Shown one piece after another: positions 7,005 to 15,986 of a stretch of DNA of 32,794 bases. Source of the DNA: Chloroflexota bacterium (lineage in GTDB: Bacteria; Chloroflexota; Anaerolineae; Promineifilales; Promineifilaceae); assembly GCA_018004935.1 (NCBI GenBank), contig JAGNBF010000047.1, positions 22,733 through 55,526 of the forward strand, read 5' to 3'. Both the position numbers and the translations under genes were made by a program. A model generated the notes under the pieces. The model did no database searches. It was not told the origin of the DNA and saw nothing but the letters and a program-made list of their open reading frames with translations. Position 1 is the stretch's first letter, and every line of letters starts with the position of its first letter.

Positions 7005-8573
7005 TTACGGCACAGGTACCACCGACACATACTCATATCGAACAACCGTACTGTTTGTCGTCCCCCCAGATTCATTAAAGGTAGACGCAAAAAGACCGAA
7101 GTATCTCTGGCTAAAGTAACTGGTCTCGCCAGTTATCGTCTTGAATAACTGATTCGCTACCCAGACCTTTATCGTTCCATTGCTCTCATACTGTACGTCC
7201 CACTCATTCACCCCATTGGGATTAATCGTGACACCGTTAACCAACCGTGCCTCCGTCCAATCGAAGAGAATAGTCCCGGTGGGGTTGTTGTTGCTATCAT
7301 GCCCAGTAATTTCACGCATTCTGGCTACCAATAATGGGTTATTGTTGTTGGCCAACCAACGAACTTCCAGCACATAGTATGAGGTAAAACAAGATGTGTA
7401 ATTACTGTTAGGGCAGGTCTGACCATTCCAATCACCACCAAACACAATCCCATAACCACTCTGATCTTGAGGAGTGATGAATTGGGCCTGGGTTTCAAAC
7501 TTATAGGTATTCCCACCAGCAACAGCCATAGGTGCGGCAATCTCATATTGACCTGACTTGCCCACACTCATTTCCAGCCGCCCCCCTGTCACATAACTGA
7601 CGCCATTACTCGGTGAAGTTGGCCCTGTACTCTGGCGACGCATCGTCCAACCTGTGCTGGAAAAATCGAAATTATCTACATAAGGGCCAACTGTGGCGGT
7701 AGCGGTAGGTGTGGGGGAAGATGTAGGAGTAGCAGAAGGGGTAGGCGTAATCGTTGGGGTGTGAGTTGCCGTGGGGTCTTGCAGAACATAGGGCAAATAT
7801 TGTTTGCTCTGCATGTTAAAGGCTAAAACAACCTGATCTAAAAAGACAGATTTGAGGTTGGTAGGATTAGCCGTTCCATCACTGTTAAAAACGAAGGCCA
7901 GATAAAGTTGCGCCTGACCCGCATAACTACCCAAATCATACATCACATTCGACCAATTCCCACCACCACCACTACTGGTGGCCAGACCCGTATAATTGGT
8001 TCCATCGGTTGAAGCCATCACGGCAAAGGTATCACCCACACTGGCCTGGAACCAATAATCAAACATGATCATCCCATCCACCATTTCGGTGACATTGATA
8101 GGGCCGTAGATGAGCCAGGATTTGGCGTTGGGCGGATAACCATCCGTGGCCGGGTCTAGCAGACCTCCTTGTTCACCGTCGCCCACACTCCAGGCGCTTC
8201 GTGTACCCGATGGGGTAGTGTTGGTGTAGGTTTCGGTGCCCCATTTATATTCACCATTTGTAACACCATCTTCATCAAAGACAGTCCAGATGGCAGAAGA
8301 GATGCCTGACTCAAAGGTTTCGGTGAAAACTTCTTGCCAACCACTGCCTTGAATCAGCAAAGGAATGGTTGTGGTAGGAATGTTGACAGATTCAGGCAAA
8401 ACATAGGCAACAGGTTTGTCGCCAAAAGCGGGGCGTGGTTCTGGGGGTTGGCCCTGAGCGGCCAGGCGGGTCTGCTGGCCAATCCAATTGCCTAGCAGAA
8501 TCAGCGCTATGAGGCTAACCCCAATCGCTATAAACCAGGTTAACCGGTTATCTGAGTAGGTGACTTGTTTCAT
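7005..8573 (-). CDS. Membrane-anchored extracellular protein with Thr/Pro linker
   Basis: This protein of 522 residues has a single N-terminal membrane helix (about 12-32), so most of it is outside the cell. The first region (about 70-262) resembles MAM/jelly-roll-type domains found beside secreted peptidases: Thr-Phe-Glu-Ser-Gly at its start and Lys-Ser-Val-Phe-Leu-Asp-Gln-Val at its end. Next come Lys-Gln-Tyr-Leu-Pro-Tyr-Val-Leu and a Thr/Pro linker (about 272-300). The C-terminal half (about 305-520) looks like a concanavalin-like beta-sandwich with Asn-Asn-Asn loops. No catalytic residues are recognised, so a binding or adhesion role is an inference. ATG 8573 is chosen because AGGAG lies 8 bp upstream. 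It has no GCGGCCGC octamer despite its length. Confidence 0.75.
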   Translation of the reverse strand: MKQVTYSDNRLTWFIAIGVSLIALILLGNWIGQQTRLAAQGQPPEPRPAFGDKPVAYVLPESVNIPTTTIPLLIQGSGWQEVFTETFESGISSAIWTVFDEDGVTNGEYKWGTETYTNTTPSGTRSAWSVGDGEQGGLLDPATDGYPPNAKSWLIYGPINVTEMVDGMIMFDYWFQASVGDTFAVMASTDGTNYTGLATSSGGGGNWSNVMYDLGSYAGQAQLYLAFVFNSDGTANPTNLKSVFLDQVVLAFNMQSKQYLPYVLQDPTATHTPTITPTPSATPTSSPTPTATATVGPYVDNFDFSSTGWTMRRQSTGPTSPSNGVSYVTGGRLEMSVGKSGQYEIAAPMAVAGGNTYKFETQAQFITPQDQSGYGIVFGGDWNGQTCPNSNYTSCFTSYYVLEVRWLANNNNPLLVARMREITGHDSNNNPTGTILFDWTEARLVNGVTINPNGVNEWDVQYESNGTIKVWVANQLFKTITGETSYFSQRYFGLFASTFNESGGTTNSTVVRYEYVSVVPVP

Positions 8574-8693
8574 TTTGTTACTCCTGTGGAAATATGACAT
8601 GGGTAGGAAAAAGGGGCCGAAAAAGCACGTTTAGGGTTCGCTCAACATTCAGTTGGGTGGCGCGGTATCGTTACCAGTTGTTTACGTACGAAC

Positions 8694-8783
8694 CCTTAGT
8701 AATCGTCTAAGAATAACTTCCCGTTTTGCTGTGGCCGGTCTCCTGACCGCGCCACCCAAGTTATTTTTAGACACTCACTAAGG
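8694..8783. repeat. MITE-like element, family R2, copy a
   Basis: About 90 bp bounded by CTTAG and CTAAG, with a central hairpin at 8728-8757 (GTGGCCGGTCTCCTGACCGC then GCCAC). Similar elements with the same ends and core lie at 16289-16384 and 19888-19977, and a half copy at 28893-28947. Confidence 0.75.
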
Positions 8784-8900
8784 AATAAGAACTAAATAAC
8801 TTGTTCGGCCAGTATACCTGTGGTTAATCTATTTTCCCTGATTGTCGCAAAATCAGGGGCGGGAAACTCAACGGATAAACGACGAAATGCTGACTCACGT

Positions 8901-8906
8901 TATAAT
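8901..8906 (+). promoter_or_regulatory. Possible -10 box upstream of the amylase-family gene
   Basis: A perfect TATAAT lies 52 bp upstream of the chosen ATG. No good -35 hexamer is visible at 16-18 bp spacing, so this rests on the -10 match alone. Confidence 0.3.
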
Positions 8907-8957
8907 TTAATGAGTGATGACCCAATAGATTGTCGCACAAAGGAGCATAGATATAAC

Positions 8958-10826
8958 ATGAATTCTTATCCTACCTGGCTGGAGACGGTTCACCATGATG
9001 GCTCAGGTTTATATGTTTCTCATCTTTATCCCCGATTGGGTGAAATGGTTCACCTACGTTTGCGTACGGGGGTAGATGCCCCTATCAAGCGGGTTTTGTT
9101 ACGCACATTTCCTGATGGGGAACAGGCGCTGACTTTGTTGGCCCGCGGCCGCGTGGCCGGGCCAGCCCAATGGTGGGAGGTAGCCCTTCCCATCCGTGAG
9201 CCTCAAGTACATTACCGTTTTCTGCTTGAAGCTGAAGATGGTGTGTGGTGGTACACAGCCGCCGGACCAGTCCAGTTAGAACCCCGTGATATTTATGATT
9301 TCCGCATCATCGCTGATTATGATGCCCCGGCATGGCTTCCGGGCAGTGTGTTTTACCAGATATTTCCTGACCGCTTTGCCAATGGCGATCCTACCACCGA
9401 TCCCCAACCTGAGGAGTACGAGTACCGCGGCCGCAGACCTCACACCTACCCCTGGGCCTCATCCCCAGACCCGGATCAACCTTTCTCCCTTGTCTTTTAT
9501 GGTGGGGATCTCCCGGGCATCCAACACCATCTAGACTATCTGGAGCAACTGGGGGTTAATGTTCTGTACCTCAACCCCATTTTCACCGCCTACTCCAATC
9601 ACAAATACGATGTGGCCGATTATGCCCATGTGGATGCCCATTTTGGGGGTGATTCGGCTCTTGTCAACCTGGCGGAGGCTTTACGCCAACGTGGACTACG
9701 CTACATCCTGGATATTGTGCCCAACCATTGCGGTTACTGGCACCCCTGGTTTGAAACCGCACGCACAGATCCCACCAGTCCAGAAGCCTCTTTCTTCACC
9801 TTCCACGATCACCCAGAGCAGTATGAATCATGGCTGGGGGTGTGGTCATTACCCAAATTAAATTACCAGAGTGAGATGTTACGCGGCCGCATGTATGCCC
9901 ACCCCGACGCCATTTTCCGCCATTGGTTGCGTCCCCCCTTCCTGGCCAATGGCTGGCGGGTAGATGTAGCCAACATGCTAGGACGGCAAGGGGTCATCCA
10001 GTTAGGTGTTGAAATTAACCAGGGCATACGCCAGGCAGTAAAAGAAACCCGCCCCGATGCCTATCTATTGGGGGAAAACTTCTTCGATGCCAGCCCTCAG
10101 TTACAGGGAGATCAACTAGATGGGGTCATGAATTACATGGGGTTCACCATTCCTTTGTGGCACTGGCTACGCGGCTACCATGTGGGCGCCCATGGGCTAA
10201 ACGAGTCGGTTAGTTCCCCTGTGCCCTATTCCACAGCCGCTCTCATCGCCACCTGGCAAGACCGGCTGGCGTCCATCCCCTGGGCCATCGCCCTGCAACA
10301 ATACAATCAGCTTGATAGCCATGACGTATCCCGTATTCGCACCATCGTTCAGGGTAATGATGCCCTCCACCGGTTGGCCGTCATCGTGCAATTCACAATG
10401 CCCGGTCTGCCTGCTCTCTACTATGGTGACGAGATCGGAATGGAAAATGATCCACACCTGGGGCCACGGGGGTGCATGGTATGGGATGAAAACCAGTGGC
10501 ATCACGATCTATTGGCTTTTTATCGCCAGTTAATCAGCCTGCGCCGTCAATTATCTACCTTGCAAACCGGCGGGTTCCAGGTGCTCCGTGTAGAGAAAGA
10601 TACCTTTGCTTATTTACGGGCGGATGAAAATGGATTTGCGCTGGTGGTGGCGCACCGTAACGAAACGCCTTACCCGGCGGGTCATTTGCCGGTGGCACTG
10701 GGGGGTATTGCTGACGGTACATCGTTACGCGAATTTTTTACCGGCCAGACGATTGATGTTGTTGACGGGCAATTAGCACTACCCGTTTTGGGGCAAGGGG
10801 CCACCCTATGGTTAGGGGAAAGGTAA
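8958..10826 (+). CDS. malZ: Maltodextrin glucosidase-like GH13 enzyme
   Basis: This alpha-amylase family (GH13) enzyme of 622 residues closely follows E. coli MalZ in order and wording of motifs. It should release glucose from maltodextrins in the cytoplasm, since no signal peptide is seen. An N-terminal beta domain (about 1-125) precedes the barrel. Motifs: Phe-Tyr-Gln-Ile-Phe-Pro-Asp-Arg-Phe, Tyr-Gly-Gly-Asp-Leu, nucleophile Asp336 in Gly-Trp-Arg-Val-Asp-Val, acid/base Glu373 in Leu-Leu-Gly-Glu-Asn, and Asp456 in Leu-Asp-Ser-His-Asp. Upstream in-frame codons back to 8820 exist, but AAAGGAGC precedes the ATG at 8958 and homology begins there. Neopullulanase/cyclomaltodextrinase is the alternative activity. 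Octamers at 9145, 9427 and 9883 all code Arg-Gly-Arg. Confidence 0.87.
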   Translation: MNSYPTWLETVHHDGSGLYVSHLYPRLGEMVHLRLRTGVDAPIKRVLLRTFPDGEQALTLLARGRVAGPAQWWEVALPIREPQVHYRFLLEAEDGVWWYTAAGPVQLEPRDIYDFRIIADYDAPAWLPGSVFYQIFPDRFANGDPTTDPQPEEYEYRGRRPHTYPWASSPDPDQPFSLVFYGGDLPGIQHHLDYLEQLGVNVLYLNPIFTAYSNHKYDVADYAHVDAHFGGDSALVNLAEALRQRGLRYILDIVPNHCGYWHPWFETARTDPTSPEASFFTFHDHPEQYESWLGVWSLPKLNYQSEMLRGRMYAHPDAIFRHWLRPPFLANGWRVDVANMLGRQGVIQLGVEINQGIRQAVKETRPDAYLLGENFFDASPQLQGDQLDGVMNYMGFTIPLWHWLRGYHVGAHGLNESVSSPVPYSTAALIATWQDRLASIPWAIALQQYNQLDSHDVSRIRTIVQGNDALHRLAVIVQFTMPGLPALYYGDEIGMENDPHLGPRGCMVWDENQWHHDLLAFYRQLISLRRQLSTLQTGGFQVLRVEKDTFAYLRADENGFALVVAHRNETPYPAGHLPVALGGIADGTSLREFFTGQTIDVVDGQLALPVLGQGATLWLGER

Positions 10827-10830
10827 AGCG

Positions 10831-12495
10831 TTACGCCTCGTTCAGGAGTTCCTGAGCGATGCGTGACCAGCGAAATGGTTCGATCCGTTCCAGTTGGTCA
10901 AAGAAATATTCATCAAGGTAGGGCAAAATTTCCATTTCCCAGATGTCGCGCAGTTCGGTAGCGAGCCGCGGCCGCATAAAAAATGTTACCCCTACCTGAT
11001 AATGCTTCTCAATCTGGCTGTTAAGCCGTTGCAACACACGAATTAGCCCATCTAGTTGTAAATCTGAGTTATGTTGGCGGTGATAATAACGCAGGAGTTC
11101 ATAATCTGGAGCCAGTTCTAAGAAGGCAAAGCGGCGACGCAAGGCATGATCAACAAGGGCAATAGAGCGGTCGGCGGTGTTCATCGTGCCAATGATGCGG
11201 ACGTTGGCGGGAATGCCAAACAGCCCACTCCCGGCCAAAAAGATACGCTCTTCCCGATATTCTAACAAGTACATCAGTTCGCCAAAGACGCGGGAGAGGT
11301 TAGCCCGGTTGATTTCGTCCAGGATGAGGACACAGGTGGCGGAGGGGGTGCGGCGGGCCAGTTCGCAGAAACTGATAAAGCGACCAGGGGTCATTTTGAG
11401 TTCCAGCTTACCCTCGCTGTTTTCTTGGGGGCGGATACCTTCGATAAAATCTTCATAGGTGTAGGCGGGGTGGAATTGCAGGATGGTGACGAAGCCATTG
11501 TCTTGGGCCAGATAGTCAGCCAGGTAACGGGCGACGTAGGTTTTGCCTGTTCCTGGTGGGCCATAGAGGACGGCCTGCCCTTTGCGTTCGATGGCCCGGA
11601 GCCAGGTTTGTAGGGTATCAAGGGGGAGACCAGTCGCGGCCGCGATCTCATCTAACTCAATTTTGCGCCGTTTTACCGGGCCAACTCCCACCATAGAGGG
11701 GGTCTGGCGCAGGGTGGGTGTGGGGGTGTAGGGCATGTTGGCAACCTCATGGATGGTTAAAGCTGTTTTAGTAAATTCATAGTCAGGTTCGGTCTCATTA
11801 ATGAGCGGTACATCCAGTTCCACCTGCCCTTTGGGGGTGAGGCGGCCGGTGTGCTGTTTGGCCTGTTGAAACGCCACCCAGATAAGGCTCTGGACAGAAA
11901 TCATATCGGGCAGGTTGAGAGCCTGTTTGAGTTCGTGAGCGTGGTAACGAATGGCGGTGTACGCGGCCGCGCCCGGCATTTTCGTCCACACATCCGTCAC
12001 CCCCAAGAATTTTAGCCACCACTGGATGGGTTCTGGTTTGATGAACAGTTCACTTTTGGGGTGGAGCAGAAAGAGGAGATAGGTAGGGAAGGGCCAGGAG
12101 AGCGGGAGATGGTTCGCGGCCGCGTACCGGGCATATTGCTCCAACCGCTCAGGGGCAGAGGCTGGGCCATAGAGCAAATCACGCATAATCAGGGCAAACT
12201 CGGCTTTGTTCAGGCCATCGGCATACAAAATGGCCGTATCACCCCGGCGGGGCAACCGCCGCCAAAGCAGATTCGTGGCCCGACTTAGCGTTTCCATACA
12301 AGAAATAAGCTCATCATATTGTTGGGTATTAAGTAAAGTTTGGTATTCGGATTGACTAAGGAGAACCTGCGCCTGGGTCGCGGCCGCGTGTTTGTATTGT
12401 ATTTCATCTTCTACCCAGCCCGTAGCTTCTCCCCTCGTCCAGGCAGGGTATTTTTCCTCAACCAACGCCAACAACGCTGTAAATTGTCGTTTCAT
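10831..12495 (-). CDS. McrB-like AAA+ ATPase (no McrC seen)
   Basis: This 554-residue protein carries the McrB/AAA_5 type ATPase module: Walker A Gly-Pro-Pro-Gly-Thr-Gly-Lys-Thr at about 312-319, then Phe-His-Pro-Ala-Tyr-Thr-Tyr-Glu-Asp-Phe, Walker B Leu-Ile-Leu-Asp-Glu-Ile-Asn-Arg-Ala at about 390-398, the McrB-specific Gly-Thr-Met-Asn-Thr-Ala-Asp-Arg-Ser at about 436-444 and Arg-Arg-Arg-Phe. In McrBC, McrB is a GTPase that translocates DNA and needs the McrC nuclease. No McrC-like gene lies beside this one: the neighbours are malZ, converging 4 bp away, and a repeat region. The N-terminal 240 residues are mostly helical and not a known methyl-DNA-binding domain to my eye. It could be a defence remnant or a MoxR-like remodelling ATPase. 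It carries five GCGGCCGC octamers, four of them coding Ala-Ala-Ala. Confidence 0.85.
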   Translation of the reverse strand: MKRQFTALLALVEEKYPAWTRGEATGWVEDEIQYKHAAATQAQVLLSQSEYQTLLNTQQYDELISCMETLSRATNLLWRRLPRRGDTAILYADGLNKAEFALIMRDLLYGPASAPERLEQYARYAAANHLPLSWPFPTYLLFLLHPKSELFIKPEPIQWWLKFLGVTDVWTKMPGAAAYTAIRYHAHELKQALNLPDMISVQSLIWVAFQQAKQHTGRLTPKGQVELDVPLINETEPDYEFTKTALTIHEVANMPYTPTPTLRQTPSMVGVGPVKRRKIELDEIAAATGLPLDTLQTWLRAIERKGQAVLYGPPGTGKTYVARYLADYLAQDNGFVTILQFHPAYTYEDFIEGIRPQENSEGKLELKMTPGRFISFCELARRTPSATCVLILDEINRANLSRVFGELMYLLEYREERIFLAGSGLFGIPANVRIIGTMNTADRSIALVDHALRRRFAFLELAPDYELLRYYHRQHNSDLQLDGLIRVLQRLNSQIEKHYQVGVTFFMRPRLATELRDIWEMEILPYLDEYFFDQLERIEPFRWSRIAQELLNEA

Positions 12496-12801
12496 TACCT
12501 GCCATCCTCAACTCTTCGGCAACAGATGCCATGGGTTGAGCCTGTCGAAACCCGGCTCAACCTTCGACAAGCTCAGGCATCGCCAGATAACACCTGTATA
12601 GTGACGATATTTATAACCAAATCCGAACCTTAGCTAAATGACTTTCGTAAGAAAGATTTAATAAGCTAGTACTAAGGTCACATTACAGGTGGTCGCCGAG
12701 TTTCACTTCAGACCATTTTGTTACCCCGTCATTTTGCCAGCACGCCACCCTTGTCATCTCCACTTTTTCTCATCCTCTTTACCCAAAAAGGAAAGGACGT
12801 T
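12496..12801. other. Divergent intergenic region upstream of the repeat-rich secreted protein
   Basis: It contains an inverted repeat at 12525-12581 (GAGCCTGTCGAA facing TTCGACAAGCTC, with outer GATGCC/GGCATC). The rest, 12600-12780, is AT-richer and presumably holds promoters. AAAGGAAAGGA just before 12802 is the ribosome binding site. No operator is recognised. Confidence 0.55.
12525..12581. repeat. Inverted repeat with TTCGACAAGCTC arm
   Basis: GATGCC at 12525 pairs with GGCATC at 12576, and GAGCCTGTCGAA pairs with TTCGACAAGCTC apart from one base. This is a stem of over 20 bp with interruptions, and no other copy was noticed in the window. Confidence 0.75.
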
Positions 12802-15800
12802 ATGTCACGTAAATCACTCGTTCATCTGGGGCTCAGTTTAATTGTAGCACTATTCTTATGGACGTTAAGCGGGGCCAGCCCTGCGGCCGCGGAACCCAAC
12901 GCCACCTGTACTTTCACCGCGACAGGAGGCGTAGACTGGGGAACAAACGCTGGCTGGACAATTACCGGGGCAGGGTGTCCAGCCAGTGGTACAACTTACC
13001 CTGGCAATACAGTGGGTAATACCGACAATGTCGTTATTGCCGTAGGGAGTACTGTTACCCTGGATGTATCACCCCCTAATCCTGTCGGAACCATCACCTT
13101 CAATGGCGGAGCAGGGTCCAATCGCCTGACCTTCAATCCGGGTACAACCCTCACATCTGGCGACATAACCATGAACGGAACAACAGTCACTTCTGGAAAT
13201 CAGGCCACAATCTTGGCTGTAGGTTCCGGTACGTTGTCTGCTCCTTCCATCGCCCTCATTCCCGTTGCCGGTAATTACGGTAGCAACAACCGGCGCACCC
13301 AAATTACGATTTCCACAGGAACAATCAACGTTACCGGAAATATTACGACACCCAATGTAACTACAGGGAGTGGCACAGGGGTACTTTTTACCGGGGCTGG
13401 GGCAATCAATATAGGTGGTAACTTTATGGGTGATGCTCAAGCATCATTCACAGCCAGCACAAGCAGTATCAATCTCAATGGTGCGGCCCAAACCGCTGGC
13501 CCATACACCTATAACAACCTGACACTCTCCGGGAGTGGGGCCAAAACCATAACAGGAACTACAGTTAACGGTATTCTTTCCCTGCAAGGAACTGCCACCA
13601 CAGCAGGAACTTCACCGACCTATGGGGCGAATGCAGTTCTTGAATATGCGGGTAGTGGAGCGCAAACAACTTCCAATGTTGAGTTTCCTGCCGCTATGTC
13701 GGCGGATGTTACGATTAACAATGCATTGGGCGTGACATTAAATGCCGCTAAAACAGTGGCCGGTTTACTCACCATGACAAACGGCACTCTGAATATGGCC
13801 AATACCAATCTTGCCGTCGGATCATTAACCGGTTCAGGTGATTTGACACATTCATCGGGTACGGCCGGAGCCAGAACATTAACAATTGGGTCTGACAATA
13901 CCAGCCCAGCCGCCTACACGGGTGTAATCAGTAATGGCACGGCAACTTCTACCAGCGTCACGAAAACGGGCACAGGTACATTAATACTTTCAGGATTAAA
14001 CAGTTATACAGGTGCCACAACAATTAGTGCTGGCACACTGAGCATCAACACTTTGCAGAATGTCAGTGGTGGAACCAGCTCGCTAGGTGCACCGACAACT
14101 ACGGGTAACGGCACGATTGCCATTGACGCCACCGGGATATTACAGTACACAGGTTCCGGTCATTCTTCCAACCGCGTGATCAATGTGACGAATGATGGTG
14201 GCACGGTTGATGCATCGGGTAGTGGCACACTTACCCTATCAGGTGGAGTAACGGGTAGTAACGATAACCTTGTACTGACAGGAACAGGAACTGGGGTTCA
14301 AAGTGGTGTTATTGCAACTGGGGCCGCCACTGTAACCAAGAACGGCACGGGTACCTGGATACTTTCAGGATTAAACTCTTATACAGGTGTCACAACAATT
14401 AGTGCTGGCACACTGAGCATCAACACTTTGCAGAATGTCAGTGGTGGAACCAGCTCGCTAGGTGCACCGACAACTACGGGTAATGGCACGATTGCCATCG
14501 GGGCCACCGGGGTATTACAGTACACAGGGTCTGGTCATACCTCAAATCGGGTAATAAACGTAACGGCCGATGGTGGTACGGTTGATGCCTCGGGTAGTGG
14601 CACATTTACCTTAACGGGTGGTGTAACGGGTACGGGAAATAACCTTGTCCTGACAGGAACTGGGGTCGGGGTCGAAAGTGGCGTTATCGCTACAGCAGGA
14701 GCCACATTAACCAAAAACGGTTCCGGCACCTGGACTCTTGCGGGAGTAAATACCTATACCGGTGGAGCAACACTCAACACCGGAACCTTAAACATCAACA
14801 ATGCCAACGCGCTTGGTACTGTGGCCGGGACGTTCACTATTAACGGGGGCACCATTGACAATACGAGTGGGGCTAACATTACAACGCTCAGTTACCCCCT
14901 GGCACTGAACGGTGATTTTGCTTATAGCGGTTCGGTTCCTCGGAACCTGAATCTGGGAACCGGTACAGTCACGCCGAATGCTGACCGGCAAATAACGGTT
15001 GATGCAGGCACACTGACCATCGGTGGGACACTCTCTGCCGGTACGTTAAACCTGACAAAAGCAGGTTCAGGCACGTTGAGCTTCGGGGCCAATGCAGTCA
15101 CATTGAATAATCTTACCATTAGCGCGGGGTCTCTAACCGGAACTTCAGGGGTGCTGAGTCTGGCGGGGAATTTAAACAACAATGGCACATTCACGCATAA
15201 TAACGGGAGTGTCACCATAAATGGCACAACCACCCAAACCATTAGCGGCAATGTGACCCCCTTCAACAACCTGACGGTTAACCTCAATGCTGTCGTCGTC
15301 ATACCCAGTACCAATATCCCCACTGTAGCAGGCACGATGACGAACAATGGCACACTGCAACAAACGCTTAATGTTGATAACAGTGCTCCGGTTTCCTTTT
15401 TGACTATCAGTACGGATAAATATCGCGGAGTAGATATTGATACGACGGGGACCGGGACGAATTTGGGAGCAGTCACGGTTACGGTGCGGAGTACGGCGGT
15501 GTTTGACTGCCCTAATGTGAGCGGTGTGGCACCGATTTATGCACGACGTTGTTTTGATATAACGCCAACAAATCAGGGCGCGGCCGCAGTCACCCTCTGG
15601 GTTTTGGATAGTGAACTAGGTGCTATCCCTACTGGTGAGATTGTGCCATACCGCTTCGCCACTGGCTCGTGGGGGGCGTTGACCGGTGTAACCAGAGGGT
15701 CAGGTAGCAATAACTACTCCTACACACAGGGCACTACCCCAGGATTTTCTAACTTCCTGGTTGGTCAGTCTGGTTTCAGTCCCACAGCCATCACCTTGAG

Positions 15801-15903
15801 CAATGCCGGGGTAATTTCTGGTGTGAGTGGTTTATGGCTGGGGTTGGTAGGGTTGTTGTTGTTGCTAAGTGCGGGCTGGTGGGTACGCGGCCGCAATGCC
15901 TGA
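12802..15903 (+). CDS. Secreted protein with autotransporter-associated beta-strand repeats and C-terminal anchor
   Basis: This large exported protein has 1033 residues. A signal peptide (about 1-31, ending Ser-Pro-Ala-Ala-Ala-Glu) is followed by Gly/Thr/Asn-rich sequence expected to form a beta-helix. Three units carry the PATR-type signature Thr-Lys-x-Gly-x-Gly-Thr-x-x-Leu-x-Gly-x-Asn-x-Tyr-Thr-Gly, spaced by exactly 375 bp. The third contains Thr-Leu-Ala-Gly-Val-Asn-Thr-Tyr-Thr-Gly-Gly. A C-terminal domain (about 850-990) with two Cys residues precedes a membrane helix and the tail Trp-Trp-Val-Arg-Gly-Arg-Asn-Ala. There is no autotransporter barrel, so it is probably anchored in the cytoplasmic membrane or sorted through this tail. 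ATG 12802 has AAAGGAAAGGA upstream; the longer frame to 12718 is not needed. A terminator follows. Adhesion is plausible but unproven. Confidence 0.8.
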   Translation: MSRKSLVHLGLSLIVALFLWTLSGASPAAAEPNATCTFTATGGVDWGTNAGWTITGAGCPASGTTYPGNTVGNTDNVVIAVGSTVTLDVSPPNPVGTITFNGGAGSNRLTFNPGTTLTSGDITMNGTTVTSGNQATILAVGSGTLSAPSIALIPVAGNYGSNNRRTQITISTGTINVTGNITTPNVTTGSGTGVLFTGAGAINIGGNFMGDAQASFTASTSSINLNGAAQTAGPYTYNNLTLSGSGAKTITGTTVNGILSLQGTATTAGTSPTYGANAVLEYAGSGAQTTSNVEFPAAMSADVTINNALGVTLNAAKTVAGLLTMTNGTLNMANTNLAVGSLTGSGDLTHSSGTAGARTLTIGSDNTSPAAYTGVISNGTATSTSVTKTGTGTLILSGLNSYTGATTISAGTLSINTLQNVSGGTSSLGAPTTTGNGTIAIDATGILQYTGSGHSSNRVINVTNDGGTVDASGSGTLTLSGGVTGSNDNLVLTGTGTGVQSGVIATGAATVTKNGTGTWILSGLNSYTGVTTISAGTLSINTLQNVSGGTSSLGAPTTTGNGTIAIGATGVLQYTGSGHTSNRVINVTADGGTVDASGSGTFTLTGGVTGTGNNLVLTGTGVGVESGVIATAGATLTKNGSGTWTLAGVNTYTGGATLNTGTLNINNANALGTVAGTFTINGGTIDNTSGANITTLSYPLALNGDFAYSGSVPRNLNLGTGTVTPNADRQITVDAGTLTIGGTLSAGTLNLTKAGSGTLSFGANAVTLNNLTISAGSLTGTSGVLSLAGNLNNNGTFTHNNGSVTINGTTTQTISGNVTPFNNLTVNLNAVVVIPSTNIPTVAGTMTNNGTLQQTLNVDNSAPVSFLTISTDKYRGVDIDTTGTGTNLGAVTVTVRSTAVFDCPNVSGVAPIYARRCFDITPTNQGAAAVTLWVLDSELGAIPTGEIVPYRFATGSWGALTGVTRGSGSNNYSYTQGTTPGFSNFLVGQSGFSPTAITLSNAGVISGVSGLWLGLVGLLLLLSAGWWVRGRNA
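13975..14760 (+). repeat. Coding tandem repeat, 375-bp period
   Basis: Equivalent codons fall at 13987, 14362 and 14737. Units 1 and 2 are almost identical in DNA over roughly 130 bp (about 13986-14125 against 14361-14500), including synonymous positions, and similar beyond. Unit 3 is diverged. This points to a recent in-frame duplication of one 125-residue unit. Confidence 0.85.
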
Positions 15904-15939
15904 AATTTCCCTCTAACACAACCTCATACCTGACCTTAT

Positions 15940-15978
15940 AAGACCCCTGGCGTTTTTAAAACGCCAGGGGTCTTTTGT
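15940..15978 (+). terminator. Rho-independent terminator
   Basis: The arms AAGACCCCTGGCG and CGCCAGGGGTCTT are perfect complements around a short T/A loop, followed by TTTG. It lies 37 bp after the stop codon of the secreted repeat protein, with a weak A-run on the other side. Confidence 0.85.
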
Positions 15979-15986
15979 TAATAAGC

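Larger units (their letters stand above)
8574..8957. other. Divergent intergenic region with repeat copies
   Basis: This gap separates divergent genes and so must hold promoters for both. It contains an R2 element at 8694-8783 and a partial related sequence near 8652-8668 (GGGTGGCGCGGTA). The segment 8778-8811 matches 16289-16320 closely. An in-frame extension of the amylase gene to 8820 crosses it but lacks coding character. Confidence 0.6.

Noticed and set aside
8820-8957. N-terminal extension of the MalZ-like enzyme
   Set aside because: It lacks family similarity, and AAAGGAGC precedes the internal ATG at 8958.
10831-12495. Complete McrBC restriction system
   Set aside because: No McrC nuclease is adjacent; malZ lies on one side and a repeat region on the other.
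13975-14760. CRISPR-like array
   Set aside because: The period is 375 bp, the repeats are in frame and encode PATR-type beta strands, and there are no short spacers.
14922-15476. 184-residue minus-strand ORF in the secreted repeat protein gene
   Set aside because: It is a product of the regular Thr/Gly codon pattern on the other strand, with no start signal.
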